A stretch of 48,055 nt of DNA from Gallionella sp. (GTDB lineage Bacteria; Pseudomonadota; Gammaproteobacteria; Burkholderiales; Gallionellaceae): contig JABEVF010000131.1 in assembly GCA_013043965.1 (NCBI GenBank), positions 1 through 48,055 on the forward strand. The letters run 5' to 3'. The translations under genes were made by a program, and so were the position numbers. Under the pieces are notes generated by a model. That model saw only the letters and a list, made by a program, of their open reading frames with translations, was not told the origin of the DNA and did not search any database. Positions 36,269 through 43,811 of this stretch are shown in pieces (the stretch's first letter is position 1; the number at the start of each line of letters is the position of its first letter).

Positions 36269-36331
36269 GAGGATCGAGGATAGAGGATCGAGGATTGAGT
36301 TAAAAGCGCTGCACTGTGGTTTACTCAATCC
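36269..36331 (-). repeat. Tandem 14-mer and hairpin between frr and uppS
   Basis: Two copies of GAGGATCGAGGATA/T (36269-36282 and 36283-36296) abut. The second copy runs into a long inverted repeat: GGATTGAGTTAAA (36292-36304) and TTTACTCAATCC (36320-36331), 12 paired bases with one bulge. Outer bases (CGAGG / TGCTCCTCG) can extend the stem. On the minus-strand transcript the hairpin lies just upstream of uppS and could be a processing or attenuation site. The tandem repeat covers the ribosome-binding region of uppS. Confidence 0.6.
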
Positions 36332-36347
36332 TTGCTCCTCGTTCCCG

Positions 36348-36905
36348 TTACACAGCCATCAGATCGGCTTCTTTAGCGGTCAACGCCTTGTCAATCTCAA
36401 TGACAAAACGATCGGTCAGTTTTTGTATATCGTCCTGCATGCGACGTTCCTCGTCTTCGGCGATCTCTTTCTTCTTGAGCGCCTCTTTCAGGGTGTTGTT
36501 CGCATCACGGCGGATGTTGCGCACCGCGATCTTGGCGTTCTCACCTTCAGCCTTGACCACTTTGATCAGATCACGCCTGCGCTCTTCGGTCAGCATAGGC
36601 GTGGGCACCCGAATAATCTCGCCATTGGTGGCCGGGTTCAAACCCAGGTCCGCATCACGGATCGCGCGTTCGACCGGGCCTATCATGTGTTTTTCCCAAG
36701 GCTGCACACCGATGGTGCGCGCATCGATCAAAGTGACGTTCGCCACTTGAGTCAACAAGGTAGGGTTGCCATAGTAGTCGACCATCACATGATCCAGGAT
36801 GCCGGTATGCGCACGTCCGGTGCGCACCTTGCCCAAGTCCGCTTTCAACGCGTCCAGCGACTTGTTCATTTTTTGCTCTGTCGTTTTTTTGATCTCAGCA
36901 ATCAT
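36348..36905 (-). CDS. frr: Ribosome recycling factor
   Basis: Splits post-termination ribosomes together with EF-G. 185 aa, standard length. The family blocks are [20 protein letters not shown] at about residues 13-32, then [30 protein letters not shown] and [12 protein letters not shown]-like [26 protein letters not shown] closes the C-terminal helix. The start ATG at 36905 is preceded by AGGAG. It lies between pyrH and uppS in the normal order. Confidence 0.97.
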   Translation of the reverse strand: MIAEIKKTTEQKMNKSLDALKADLGKVRTGRAHTGILDHVMVDYYGNPTLLTQVANVTLIDARTIGVQPWEKHMIGPVERAIRDADLGLNPATNGEIIRVPTPMLTEERRRDLIKVVKAEGENAKIAVRNIRRDANNTLKEALKKKEIAEDEERRMQDDIQKLTDRFVIEIDKALTAKEADLMAV

Positions 36906-36969
36906 GGTTTATCTCCTGATAGCGCCCGCCAGATCTGCCGCAAAGCAGACCTATAGCGCACATGAACAT

Positions 36970-37689
36970 TTAATCACAGCGCACCAGCGTGCCTTCGCCT
37001 TCGCCGAATACCACACGCTTGAGCGCGCCGGGCTTGAAAATACTAAACACGATGATGGGCAGCTTCTGATCGCGGCACAGGGTCAACGCAGTCGCATCCA
37101 TCACTTGCAAATTTTTGCTGATCGCCTCATCAAAACTCAGGCTTTGATAGCGGATCGCATGCGGGTCTTTCTTCGGGTCCGCAGTATAAATACCGTCCAC
37201 TTTAGTGGCCTTGATCACCACTTCGGCGGACATCTCCACACCGCGCAAGGCGGCAGCGGTGTCGGTGGTGAAAAACGGGCTACCGATGCCCGCCGCAAAG
37301 ATCACCACCTTGCCGTCCTCCAGATAACGCAGGGCTTTGCCGCGAATGAACGGCTCGGCGACTTGTTCCAGGCTCAGCGCGGATTGCACGCGGCAATCCA
37401 GCCCCGCACGCTTCATCGCGTCTTGCAACGCCATCGAATTCATCACCGTGGCCAGCATACCCATGTAATCGGCAGTCGCCCTATCCATCCCCGCCGCAGC
37501 CGGAGCCACGCCGCGAAAGATATTGCCGCCACCGACGACCATCGCCACTTGCACGCCCATCCCGACCACTTCCGCGATCTCGGCGACGATGCGTTCGACC
37601 ACCGCGCGGTTGATGCCGTAACTGTCGTCACCCATCAAGGCCTCACCGCTGAGCTTGAGCAGAATGCGTTTATAGACTGGCGTGCTCAT
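36970..37689 (-). CDS. pyrH: UMP kinase
   Basis: Phosphorylates UMP to UDP as a hexamer, allosterically controlled by GTP and UTP. 239 aa. Key blocks: [14 protein letters not shown] at the start, [10 protein letters not shown] (nucleotide-binding), [18 protein letters not shown], and the C-terminal GEGEGTLV. Its start lies five bases after the tsf stop, so the two are likely co-translated from one message, as in E. coli. Confidence 0.97.
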   Translation of the reverse strand: MSTPVYKRILLKLSGEALMGDDSYGINRAVVERIVAEIAEVVGMGVQVAMVVGGGNIFRGVAPAAAGMDRATADYMGMLATVMNSMALQDAMKRAGLDCRVQSALSLEQVAEPFIRGKALRYLEDGKVVIFAAGIGSPFFTTDTAAALRGVEMSAEVVIKATKVDGIYTADPKKDPHAIRYQSLSFDEAISKNLQVMDATALTLCRDQKLPIIVFSIFKPGALKRVVFGEGEGTLVRCD

Positions 37690-37694
37690 GATGA

Positions 37695-38594
37695 TTAAGC
37701 CTGTAAAGCCGCAACAGCTTTGGCGACTTCTTCAGCGTAGTCTTCGACCTTCTTCTCGATGCCTTCGCCGACGACGAACATTTGGAACGCGGCAACCGAG
37801 GCGCCTTTGCTCTTCAGCAACTGCTCGACCGTTTGTTTGCCATCATCTGCCTTGACGAACACCTGACCCAGCAGTGTCACCTCTTTCAGGAATTTTTGCA
37901 CCGTGCCTTCAGCGATCTTGTCCAGCATCGCTTCCGGCTTGCCGGACTCCTTGGCTTTTTCGATCGCGATACGACGCTCGGTCTCGATGTCGACCGGGTT
38001 CACACCGGAGACATCGACCGCCTTGGGCTTGCTCGCCGCGATATGCATCGCGATGTCGCGACCCATGCTTTCATCTCCGCCGGTGAAGCTCACCAACTCG
38101 CCGATCTTGCTGCCGTGCAGATAACTGGACAATTTGCCGGTGCTGGTCGCATAACGCTCGAAACGGCGGATAGTGATGTTCTCGCCCAACTTGACCAGCA
38201 ATGCCTTGCGGGCCTCTTCGACACTTAAAGAGCCGTTCGCGATCACCACCGCAGCCAATGCCGCCACATCGGCAGGATTGTTTTTGGCAACGGTTTCCGC
38301 AACATTCTTCGCGAACGCGACGAAATCGTCATTCTTGGCCACGAAGTCGGTTTCGCAATTCACTTCAACGACCGCGCCGGTCTTGCCATCCAAGGCGATG
38401 AACGCGCCCACCACGCCCTCGGCCGTCACACGGCTTGATGCCTTGCTGGCTTTCGCGCCGCTCTTGATGCGCATCTGCTCTTCCGCGACCTTCAGATCAC
38501 CATTGGACTCAACCAGCGCTTTTTTGCATTCCATCATGCCCAGACCGGTTAACTCACGCAATTCTTTGACCATGCTTGCAGTAATCTCTGCCAT
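37695..38594 (-). CDS. tsf: Elongation factor Ts
   Basis: Nucleotide exchange factor for EF-Tu. 299 aa. The N-terminal UBA-like region has [20 protein letters not shown] (residues 9-28), and the core contains the family's [13 protein letters not shown] and the histidine-containing AMHIAA (here [11 protein letters not shown]). The C-terminal part carries [19 protein letters not shown] precedes the ATG at 38594. A terminator-like hairpin lies 33 bases upstream, between rpsB and tsf. Confidence 0.97.
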   Translation of the reverse strand: MAEITASMVKELRELTGLGMMECKKALVESNGDLKVAEEQMRIKSGAKASKASSRVTAEGVVGAFIALDGKTGAVVEVNCETDFVAKNDDFVAFAKNVAETVAKNNPADVAALAAVVIANGSLSVEEARKALLVKLGENITIRRFERYATSTGKLSSYLHGSKIGELVSFTGGDESMGRDIAMHIAASKPKAVDVSGVNPVDIETERRIAIEKAKESGKPEAMLDKIAEGTVQKFLKEVTLLGQVFVKADDGKQTVEQLLKSKGASVAAFQMFVVGEGIEKKVEDYAEEVAKAVAALQA

Positions 38595-38626
38595 TTTTTA
38601 CTCCATCGACTCTGATAAAAACCTAT

Positions 38627-38647
38627 AAAAAAAGGGGCTCGCGCCCC
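38627..38647 (-). terminator. Terminator/attenuator between rpsB and tsf
   Basis: On the minus strand GGGGC (38647-38643), a four-base loop and GCCCC (38638-38634) are followed by seven T residues (38633-38627), a rho-independent structure. Because tsf has its start codon only 33 bases on and no strong promoter between, it probably lets part of the transcription through. That would explain the different levels of S2 and EF-Ts seen in other bacteria. Confidence 0.75.
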
Positions 38648-38667
38648 TTTTCGCGCCTAACTAAAAC

Positions 38668-39390
38668 TTAAGCTGCTTGTTCCGCGACCTGCTCGACCAA
38701 CTCGTTCAACGCCTGGGCACGACCTTCCAGGATTGCATCCGCAATCGCACGCGCGTACAAACGAATCGCCTGGGTCGAATCATCATTGCCCGGGATCACA
38801 TAATCCACGCCCAACGGGGAGTTGTTGGTATCGACGATACCGATGACCGGGATGCCCAGCTTTTGGGCCTCAACGATGGCACCCTTCTGGTAGCCCACGT
38901 CGATCACAAACAATGCCGCCGGCAAGCCTTGCATGTCTTTGATACCACCCAGACTGCGCTCCAATTTTTCCAATTCGCGCGCCATCATCAACGCTTCCTT
39001 CTTGGAAACCTTTTCATTCGCGCCATCGGCAGTCATTTGCTCCAGCTCACGCAGACGCTTGATGGACAGCTGCACGGTTTTGTAATTGGTCAACATACCA
39101 CCCAACCAACGGTGATTCACGAATGGAGAATCCGCACGCACAGCTTCTTCTTGCAAGATGTCGCGCGCCTGGCGCTTGGTGGCAACGAACAGAACCGAGC
39201 CTTTTTTCGCGGACAGCTTACGCACGAAGTTTTCCGCTTCAGCGAACATCGTGACGGTTTTTTCCAGGTTGATAATGTGGATCTTGTTGCGATGACCGAA
39301 GATGAACGGAGCCATCTTGGGATTCCAGAAACGGGTTTGGTGACCAAAATGCACACCGGCTTCCAACATTTGACGCATAGTTACAGCCAT
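38668..39390 (-). CDS. rpsB: 30S ribosomal protein S2
   Basis: Small-subunit protein needed for late 30S assembly and for S1 binding. 240 aa. The family N-terminus is [24 protein letters not shown], with residues 4-18 highly typical. [34 protein letters not shown] and [19 protein letters not shown] follow. GGAG lies before ATG 39390. A 108-base leader with competing hairpins and a good promoter lie upstream. First gene of the long minus-strand cluster that runs to rnhB. Confidence 0.98.
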   Translation of the reverse strand: MAVTMRQMLEAGVHFGHQTRFWNPKMAPFIFGHRNKIHIINLEKTVTMFAEAENFVRKLSAKKGSVLFVATKRQARDILQEEAVRADSPFVNHRWLGGMLTNYKTVQLSIKRLRELEQMTADGANEKVSKKEALMMARELEKLERSLGGIKDMQGLPAALFVIDVGYQKGAIVEAQKLGIPVIGIVDTNNSPLGVDYVIPGNDDSTQAIRLYARAIADAILEGRAQALNELVEQVAEQAA

Positions 39391-39498
39391 GACTTACTCC
39401 ACTTTGTTAAGGGTTAATAACTACCACTCGCTAGCTTGACTCTGATGAGCACCCCAACTGGTGCGAGCGGGAAATTTGCACCGGCCTATTCCGATGCG
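39391..39498 (-). promoter_or_regulatory. rpsB leader with mutually exclusive hairpins
   Basis: Within the leader RNA the same GCACC (39464-39460) can pair with GGTGC upstream (39482-39478) or with GGTGC downstream (39453-39449). Only one pairing can form at a time. S2 represses its own translation through its leader in E. coli and other bacteria. The sequence here suggests a two-state switch of that kind, but no S2-binding site can be identified by eye. Confidence 0.5.
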
Positions 39499-39504
39499 GC
39501 GCGC

Positions 39505-39534
39505 ATTCTATCACTAATGCCCACATCCGCTCAA
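39505..39534 (-). promoter_or_regulatory. rpsB promoter
   Basis: On the minus strand TTGAGC (39534-39529), an 18-base spacer and TAGAAT (39510-39505) form a sigma70-type promoter. The predicted start near 39498 would give a leader of about 108 bases. The GC-rich run just after the -10 (GCGCGCC) is the discriminator expected of a stringently controlled ribosomal gene. Confidence 0.6.
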
Positions 39535-39562
39535 CCCAAACCAACGGACGTATGCCACAGAC

Positions 39563-39585
39563 AAAAAAGGCACGTCGCCGTGCCT
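39563..39585 (-). terminator. Rho-independent terminator after the glycine-zipper lipoprotein gene
   Basis: On the minus strand the perfect 7-bp stem AGGCACG/CGTGCCT (39585-39579 with 39574-39568) around a four-base loop is followed by T residues (39568-39563). It ends transcription of the lipoprotein gene just upstream of the rpsB promoter and so insulates the two. Confidence 0.85.
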
Positions 39586-39609
39586 CTTGCAATTCGATGC
39601 CAGCGGACT

Positions 39610-39882
39610 CTAATCGTCTTCGCCGCCTCTTTCGCCTCTTCCTTCGCCCCGGTATCCTCCACGGTATCCGCCCCGGTATTCTCCGCCGCCATCACTCCCG
39701 ACAGCGGCACCGGCAGCTCCGCCGATGGCACCGCCGATAATCGCGCCTTGCTCGCCGCCCAAACCGTAGCCAACCGCGGCGCCGGTACCGCCGCCCAGAG
39801 CTCCGCCGAGCGCGCTATTCATTTGCGGCTCGTTAACACAGGCAGTCAACAGCAACACCGCCACTAAACTTAATTTTTTCAT
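39610..39882 (-). CDS. Glycine-zipper lipoprotein with RGG-rich tail
   Basis: A 90-aa protein. The lipobox LTAC puts the acylated cysteine at residue 15. Two glycine-zipper helices (about 24-60; repeats of GGALGGG, GGAIGGAAGAAVG) would insert in or pair at a membrane. The tail repeats RGGYRGG and RGEGRGE before ending EDD. Similar short Gly-zipper lipoproteins are common outer-membrane proteins of unknown function. It has a paralogue 46 bases upstream. Both are unusual neighbours for rpsB. Confidence 0.75.
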   Translation of the reverse strand: MKKLSLVAVLLLTACVNEPQMNSALGGALGGGTGAAVGYGLGGEQGAIIGGAIGGAAGAAVGSDGGGEYRGGYRGGYRGEGRGERGGEDD

Positions 39883-39928
39883 TGTCTATCTCCTCGCCAT
39901 TCAAACAACCCAATACCAAACATCCAAT

Positions 39929-40219
39929 TTAGTCGCGCCCGTGTTCGCGGCCATGCCTGCCGCGATCCTCTTCCTCGCTGTCACGCTGGCGCACAGGTTG
40001 TATCGGCTGGACGGACGCATTGTTGTGGCCGCCTATCGCCGCACCGGTGGCACCCCCTATCGCCGCACCCATGATGGCGCCATTCTTTCCGCCCATATTC
40101 TGCCCGATAGCCGCGCCCGCACCACCGCCCAAAGCCCCACCCAATACTGCGCCTGCGTCGACGGCATACGCAGGCACACTGGCGGACAACAACAAGACGA
40201 TTGCCAACGATTTTTTCAT
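39929..40219 (-). CDS. Glycine-zipper exported protein, paralogue of the previous gene
   Basis: A 96-aa protein with a signal peptide cleaved by signal peptidase I (VPAYA/VDAG), not a lipobox. Its glycine-zipper region (GGALGGGAGAAIG, then GAAIGGATGAAIGG, about 26-65) is closely similar to the gene downstream. The tail is different: charged and His/Arg/Asp-rich (DSEEEDRGRHGREHGRD). The pair looks like a tandem duplication with diverged ends: one lipid-anchored, one soluble or membrane-inserted. It starts at 40219, 153 bases from divergent map. Confidence 0.75.
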   Translation of the reverse strand: MKKSLAIVLLLSASVPAYAVDAGAVLGGALGGGAGAAIGQNMGGKNGAIMGAAIGGATGAAIGGHNNASVQPIQPVRQRDSEEEDRGRHGREHGRD

Positions 40220-40372
40220 GATCTCTCCAAAGGATATTTAAGGTTCGCTGCACCGCTTAGTCAGCGAGGTGACAGTTTAGTTCCTAACGTGATGCCCGAA
40301 CAAGCCCTCCATAGTTTGTCATTCATGGAAATCGCGTGATATTCTCGTCCACCTTTCAAACCGTGCAAAAAA

Positions 40373-41170
40373 ATGTCCGTCTCTATCAAAAACCAAACCG
40401 AAATCGAAAAAATGCGCGTGGCGGGTCGCTTGACCAGCGAAGTACTGGACTATATCGGTCCTTTTGTCAAAGCGGGGGTCACTACCAACGAGCTGGACAA
40501 ACTGTGCCACGACCTGATCGTGGAGGTGCAAAAAGGCATACCCGCGCCGCTGAATTACGCGCCCGGGGGACATAAACCCTACCCGAAATCGATTTGCACC
40601 TCGATAAACCACCAGATCTGTCATGGGGTGCCCAGCGACAAGGCATTGAAGAATGGCGACATCGTCAACCTGGACATTACCGTCATCAAAGACGGCTACC
40701 ACGGCGATAGCAGCCGCATGTTCTATGTGGGTGAGCCGTCGATACAGGCCAGACGTTTGTGCGAAGTCACCTATCAATCGATGTGGCGCGGCATCCGTGC
40801 CGTCAAGGCCGGCGCCTATCTGGGCGATGTGGGACATGCGATCCAGAGCTTTGTCGAACCCATGGGCTACAGCGTGGTGCGCGAATTTTGCGGCCACGGC
40901 ATCGGGGCTCGCTTCCACGAAGAACCGCAAGTGCTGCATTACGGTCGCCCCAAGACCGGACTCAAGCTGGAATCCGGTATGATCTTCACGATAGAACCGA
41001 TGATCAACGCGGGTAAAAAAGACATCAAACAATTGGGCGATGGCTGGACCGTGGTCACCAAAGACCACAGCCTGTCCGCGCAGTATGAACACACCATACT
41101 GGTCACCGACACCGGATTTGAAGTGCTGACCGTTTCCGATGGCTGCCCTCCTCCTCCCGCCAACGTCTGA
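40373..41170 (+). CDS. map: Methionine aminopeptidase, type I
   Basis: Removes the initiator methionine from new proteins. 265 aa. Metal ligands are visible in order: NLDITVIKDGYHGD (two Asp), GHGIGARFHEEP (His), FTIEPM (Glu) and AQYEHTILVT (Glu). The N-terminal half has CTSINHQICHG with the substrate-binding His. The map-rpsB divergent arrangement is common, but here two glycine-zipper genes separate them. The stop at 41170 lies 32 bases inside the likely glnD start. Confidence 0.97.
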   Translation: MSVSIKNQTEIEKMRVAGRLTSEVLDYIGPFVKAGVTTNELDKLCHDLIVEVQKGIPAPLNYAPGGHKPYPKSICTSINHQICHGVPSDKALKNGDIVNLDITVIKDGYHGDSSRMFYVGEPSIQARRLCEVTYQSMWRGIRAVKAGAYLGDVGHAIQSFVEPMGYSVVREFCGHGIGARFHEEPQVLHYGRPKTGLKLESGMIFTIEPMINAGKKDIKQLGDGWTVVTKDHSLSAQYEHTILVTDTGFEVLTVSDGCPPPPANV

Positions 41171-43760
41171 CAGCACGACAGGCCGTCCGGCTATGCGGGC
41201 AAACAACGCTATCCAAGCCATGGGCCAAAACCCGATAGCCTTGCTGCGCGATGGGTTGCGTCAGGATCGGGCCGAGCTGAAAGACGCCTACTTGCGGCAT
41301 GGCCAGGTGGCCAGACTGCTGGTCGCGCACAGCCGGTTGATCGATCAATACCTGCGCCGTGTTTGGGACACGCTTGCCCTGCCGGCAGATATCGCCCTGG
41401 TCGCGGTGGGCGGCTATGGGCGCGGCGAGCTATATCCCGGGTCGGACATTGATTTGCTGATACTGCTAGCCGCCGAACCCGACGCCTCGCTGCAGATCAA
41501 ACTCTCGCAACTGGTCACCCAGCTCTGGGACATGGGCCTGGAAGTCGGGCACAGCATACGCACGATAGGGCAGTGCCTGGACGAGTCGGGCGACATCACG
41601 GTGCAGACCAATCTGCTCGAAGCGCGCCAGATCGCCGGCAGCAAAAACCTGTATCTGGCATTGCAAGCGGCCATCGTCGGCCATCTCGACCCCCGCGATT
41701 TTTTTATCGCCAAACTGAAGGAACAGCAACAGCGTCACGCGCGGTTCATCGAGACGGATTTCAACCTCGAACCCAATCTCAAAGAGAGCCCCGGCGGATT
41801 GCGCGATTTACATACCATCACGTGGATAGCCCGTGCGGCGGGCTTGGGCGCCACCTGGCGCGACCTGGCCCAGGCCGGCCTTATCAGTAGTACCGAGGCG
41901 CGTCAGATCGCCCGCCACGATACCCTGTTAAAGACCTTGCGCACGCGCTTGCACTATTTGGCAAAGCGGCGCGAAGACCGGCTGCTGTTCGACTTTCAGA
42001 CCCAGCTTGCCGAACAGATGGGTATCACCGCTTCGGCCCATAGACGCGCCAGCGAGCATCTGATGCAGCGCTATTACAAAACCCGCAGCGCGGTGCGCCA
42101 GTTCAATACCATCCTGCTGCAAAACCTGCGCGACCACCTGTTCCGTGAGACCCTGCCACAACATGGGCTCAACGAGCGTTTCAGGGTGATAGGCACGCTG
42201 CTGGACATCCGCGATGAACAGTTGTTCGAGCACACCCCGACAGCGATCTTCGAATTGTTTTTATTGCTGCAACAGCACGCCGAACTCACCGACTTGACCG
42301 CCAAGACACTGCGCGCGGTGTGGCGGGCACGAGGCAGGGTCGATGCGGCCTTCCGGCGCGACCCGCTTAATCGCAGCCGTTTCATGGAAATCATGCGTCA
42401 ACCCCAAGGGCTCGTTCATGCGCTCAGGCGCATGAACCAATACGGCATCCTGGGCCGCTATCTGCCCGCGTTCGGCCGCATCGTTGGCCAAATGCAGCAC
42501 GACCTGTTCCATGTCTATACCGTCGACGAGCACATTCTGATGGTGGTGCGCAATCTGCGCCGTTTCGCCGTTGCCCAGTATGCGCATGAATACCCGCTGT
42601 GCAGCCAATTGATAGGCCAATTCGCGCGGCCAGAAGTGCTATATGTCGCGGGACTGTTCCACGACATCGCCAAAGGTCGCGGTGGCGATCATGCGCAGCT
42701 CGGCAAAAAAGACGCGCGCACCTTTTGCAAGCACCACCAGCTCAGCCGCGACGATACCGAGCTGGTCGTGTGGCTGGTTGAACAACACCTGAACCTTTCC
42801 GCGACCGCACAAAAACAAGACCTGTCCGATCCCGACGTCATCGCCAACTTCGCCGCGAAGCTCAAAAACGACCGCTATCTGGTCGCGCTGTACCTGTTGA
42901 CGGTGGCCGATGTGCGCGGCACCAGCCCCAAAGTATGGAACGCCTGGAAAGCCAAACTCATGGAAGACCTGTTCCGGCTCGCGCGCCGTTATTTAAGCAA
43001 CGGCAAGGCAGCCGACCGCCTGGGCGAGATACGCACAGCCGCCGCTGCCACACTCAACTTGTATGCCTTGCCAGCAGCAACCTACCAACTGCTGTGGGCG
43101 CAACTCGAAGACAGCTATTTTCTCGATCACGAGTCACAAGAGATCGCCTGGCACACACGCTTGCTGGCCTTTCACGCCAACACTGGCAAGCCCATCGTCA
43201 AAACGCGTTTGAGCCGCGTCGGTGAAGGCTTGCAGGTGCTGGTGTATTGCCGCGATCAGCGCGGTCTATTCGCGCGCATTTGTGACTTTTTCGCGCGTCT
43301 GAACTACACCATAGCCGAGGCCAAGATACACACGACCCAGCATGGCTATGCGCTGAACAGCTTTCAAATCATGCAGGCTGCGGCCAGCAACACCTCTTAT
43401 CGCGACATCATGGCTTACATCGAATTCGAATTATCCCAAGAGATACAGTCGGACCAACCGCTGCACCTCGCCGCCGGTGGCCGCGTGAGCCGACAACTCA
43501 AGCACTTCCCCATAGACAACAAAGTCAATCTTGAGGCCGGCCACCGTGGGCTGTTCGTGCTGTCGTTCATCGCTGGCGACCGTCCCGGTCTTCTGGCACG
43601 CATCGCGCAGATCTTCGACCAATACCAGGTGCGCCTGCACCGCGCCAAGATCAACACGCTGGGCAGCCGCGCCGAAGACGTGTTCTGGATCAGCGGCGCG
43701 ACACTGGACAGCCCAACCCAATCGGCCGCGCTGCTCACCGAATTACTCGAAAAAACTTAA
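41139..43760 (+). CDS. glnD: Bifunctional uridylyltransferase/uridylyl-removing enzyme GlnD
   Basis: Senses glutamine and adds or removes UMP on PII proteins (GlnB/GlnK). Up to 873 aa. An N-terminal nucleotidyltransferase domain has GGYGRGELYPGSDIDLL (about residues 92-108). A helical linker, an HD domain with HDIAKGRGGDH (about 507-517) and two C-terminal ACT domains that bind glutamine follow. The start codon is uncertain: the ATG at 41139 overlaps map by 32 bases, while ATGs at 41193 and 41220 give a start closer to known family N-termini. No PII gene is in the window. Confidence 0.95.
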   Translation: MAALLLPPTSDSTTGRPAMRANNAIQAMGQNPIALLRDGLRQDRAELKDAYLRHGQVARLLVAHSRLIDQYLRRVWDTLALPADIALVAVGGYGRGELYPGSDIDLLILLAAEPDASLQIKLSQLVTQLWDMGLEVGHSIRTIGQCLDESGDITVQTNLLEARQIAGSKNLYLALQAAIVGHLDPRDFFIAKLKEQQQRHARFIETDFNLEPNLKESPGGLRDLHTITWIARAAGLGATWRDLAQAGLISSTEARQIARHDTLLKTLRTRLHYLAKRREDRLLFDFQTQLAEQMGITASAHRRASEHLMQRYYKTRSAVRQFNTILLQNLRDHLFRETLPQHGLNERFRVIGTLLDIRDEQLFEHTPTAIFELFLLLQQHAELTDLTAKTLRAVWRARGRVDAAFRRDPLNRSRFMEIMRQPQGLVHALRRMNQYGILGRYLPAFGRIVGQMQHDLFHVYTVDEHILMVVRNLRRFAVAQYAHEYPLCSQLIGQFARPEVLYVAGLFHDIAKGRGGDHAQLGKKDARTFCKHHQLSRDDTELVVWLVEQHLNLSATAQKQDLSDPDVIANFAAKLKNDRYLVALYLLTVADVRGTSPKVWNAWKAKLMEDLFRLARRYLSNGKAADRLGEIRTAAAATLNLYALPAATYQLLWAQLEDSYFLDHESQEIAWHTRLLAFHANTGKPIVKTRLSRVGEGLQVLVYCRDQRGLFARICDFFARLNYTIAEAKIHTTQHGYALNSFQIMQAAASNTSYRDIMAYIEFELSQEIQSDQPLHLAAGGRVSRQLKHFPIDNKVNLEAGHRGLFVLSFIAGDRPGLLARIAQIFDQYQVRLHRAKINTLGSRAEDVFWISGATLDSPTQSAALLTELLEKT

Positions 43761-43773
43761 CGTTCATTTCACT

Positions 43774-43779
43774 TATAAT
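43774..43779 (+). promoter_or_regulatory. -10 box before mfd
   Basis: A perfect TATAAT 14 bases after the glnD stop, 33 bases before the mfd ATG at 43812. The -35 region overlaps the end of glnD and is poor, so this is a weak or activator-dependent promoter at best. Confidence 0.4.
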
Positions 43780-43811
43780 GCCCGCCTTTGTTGCTTCATA
43801 GTATCTCGTCA

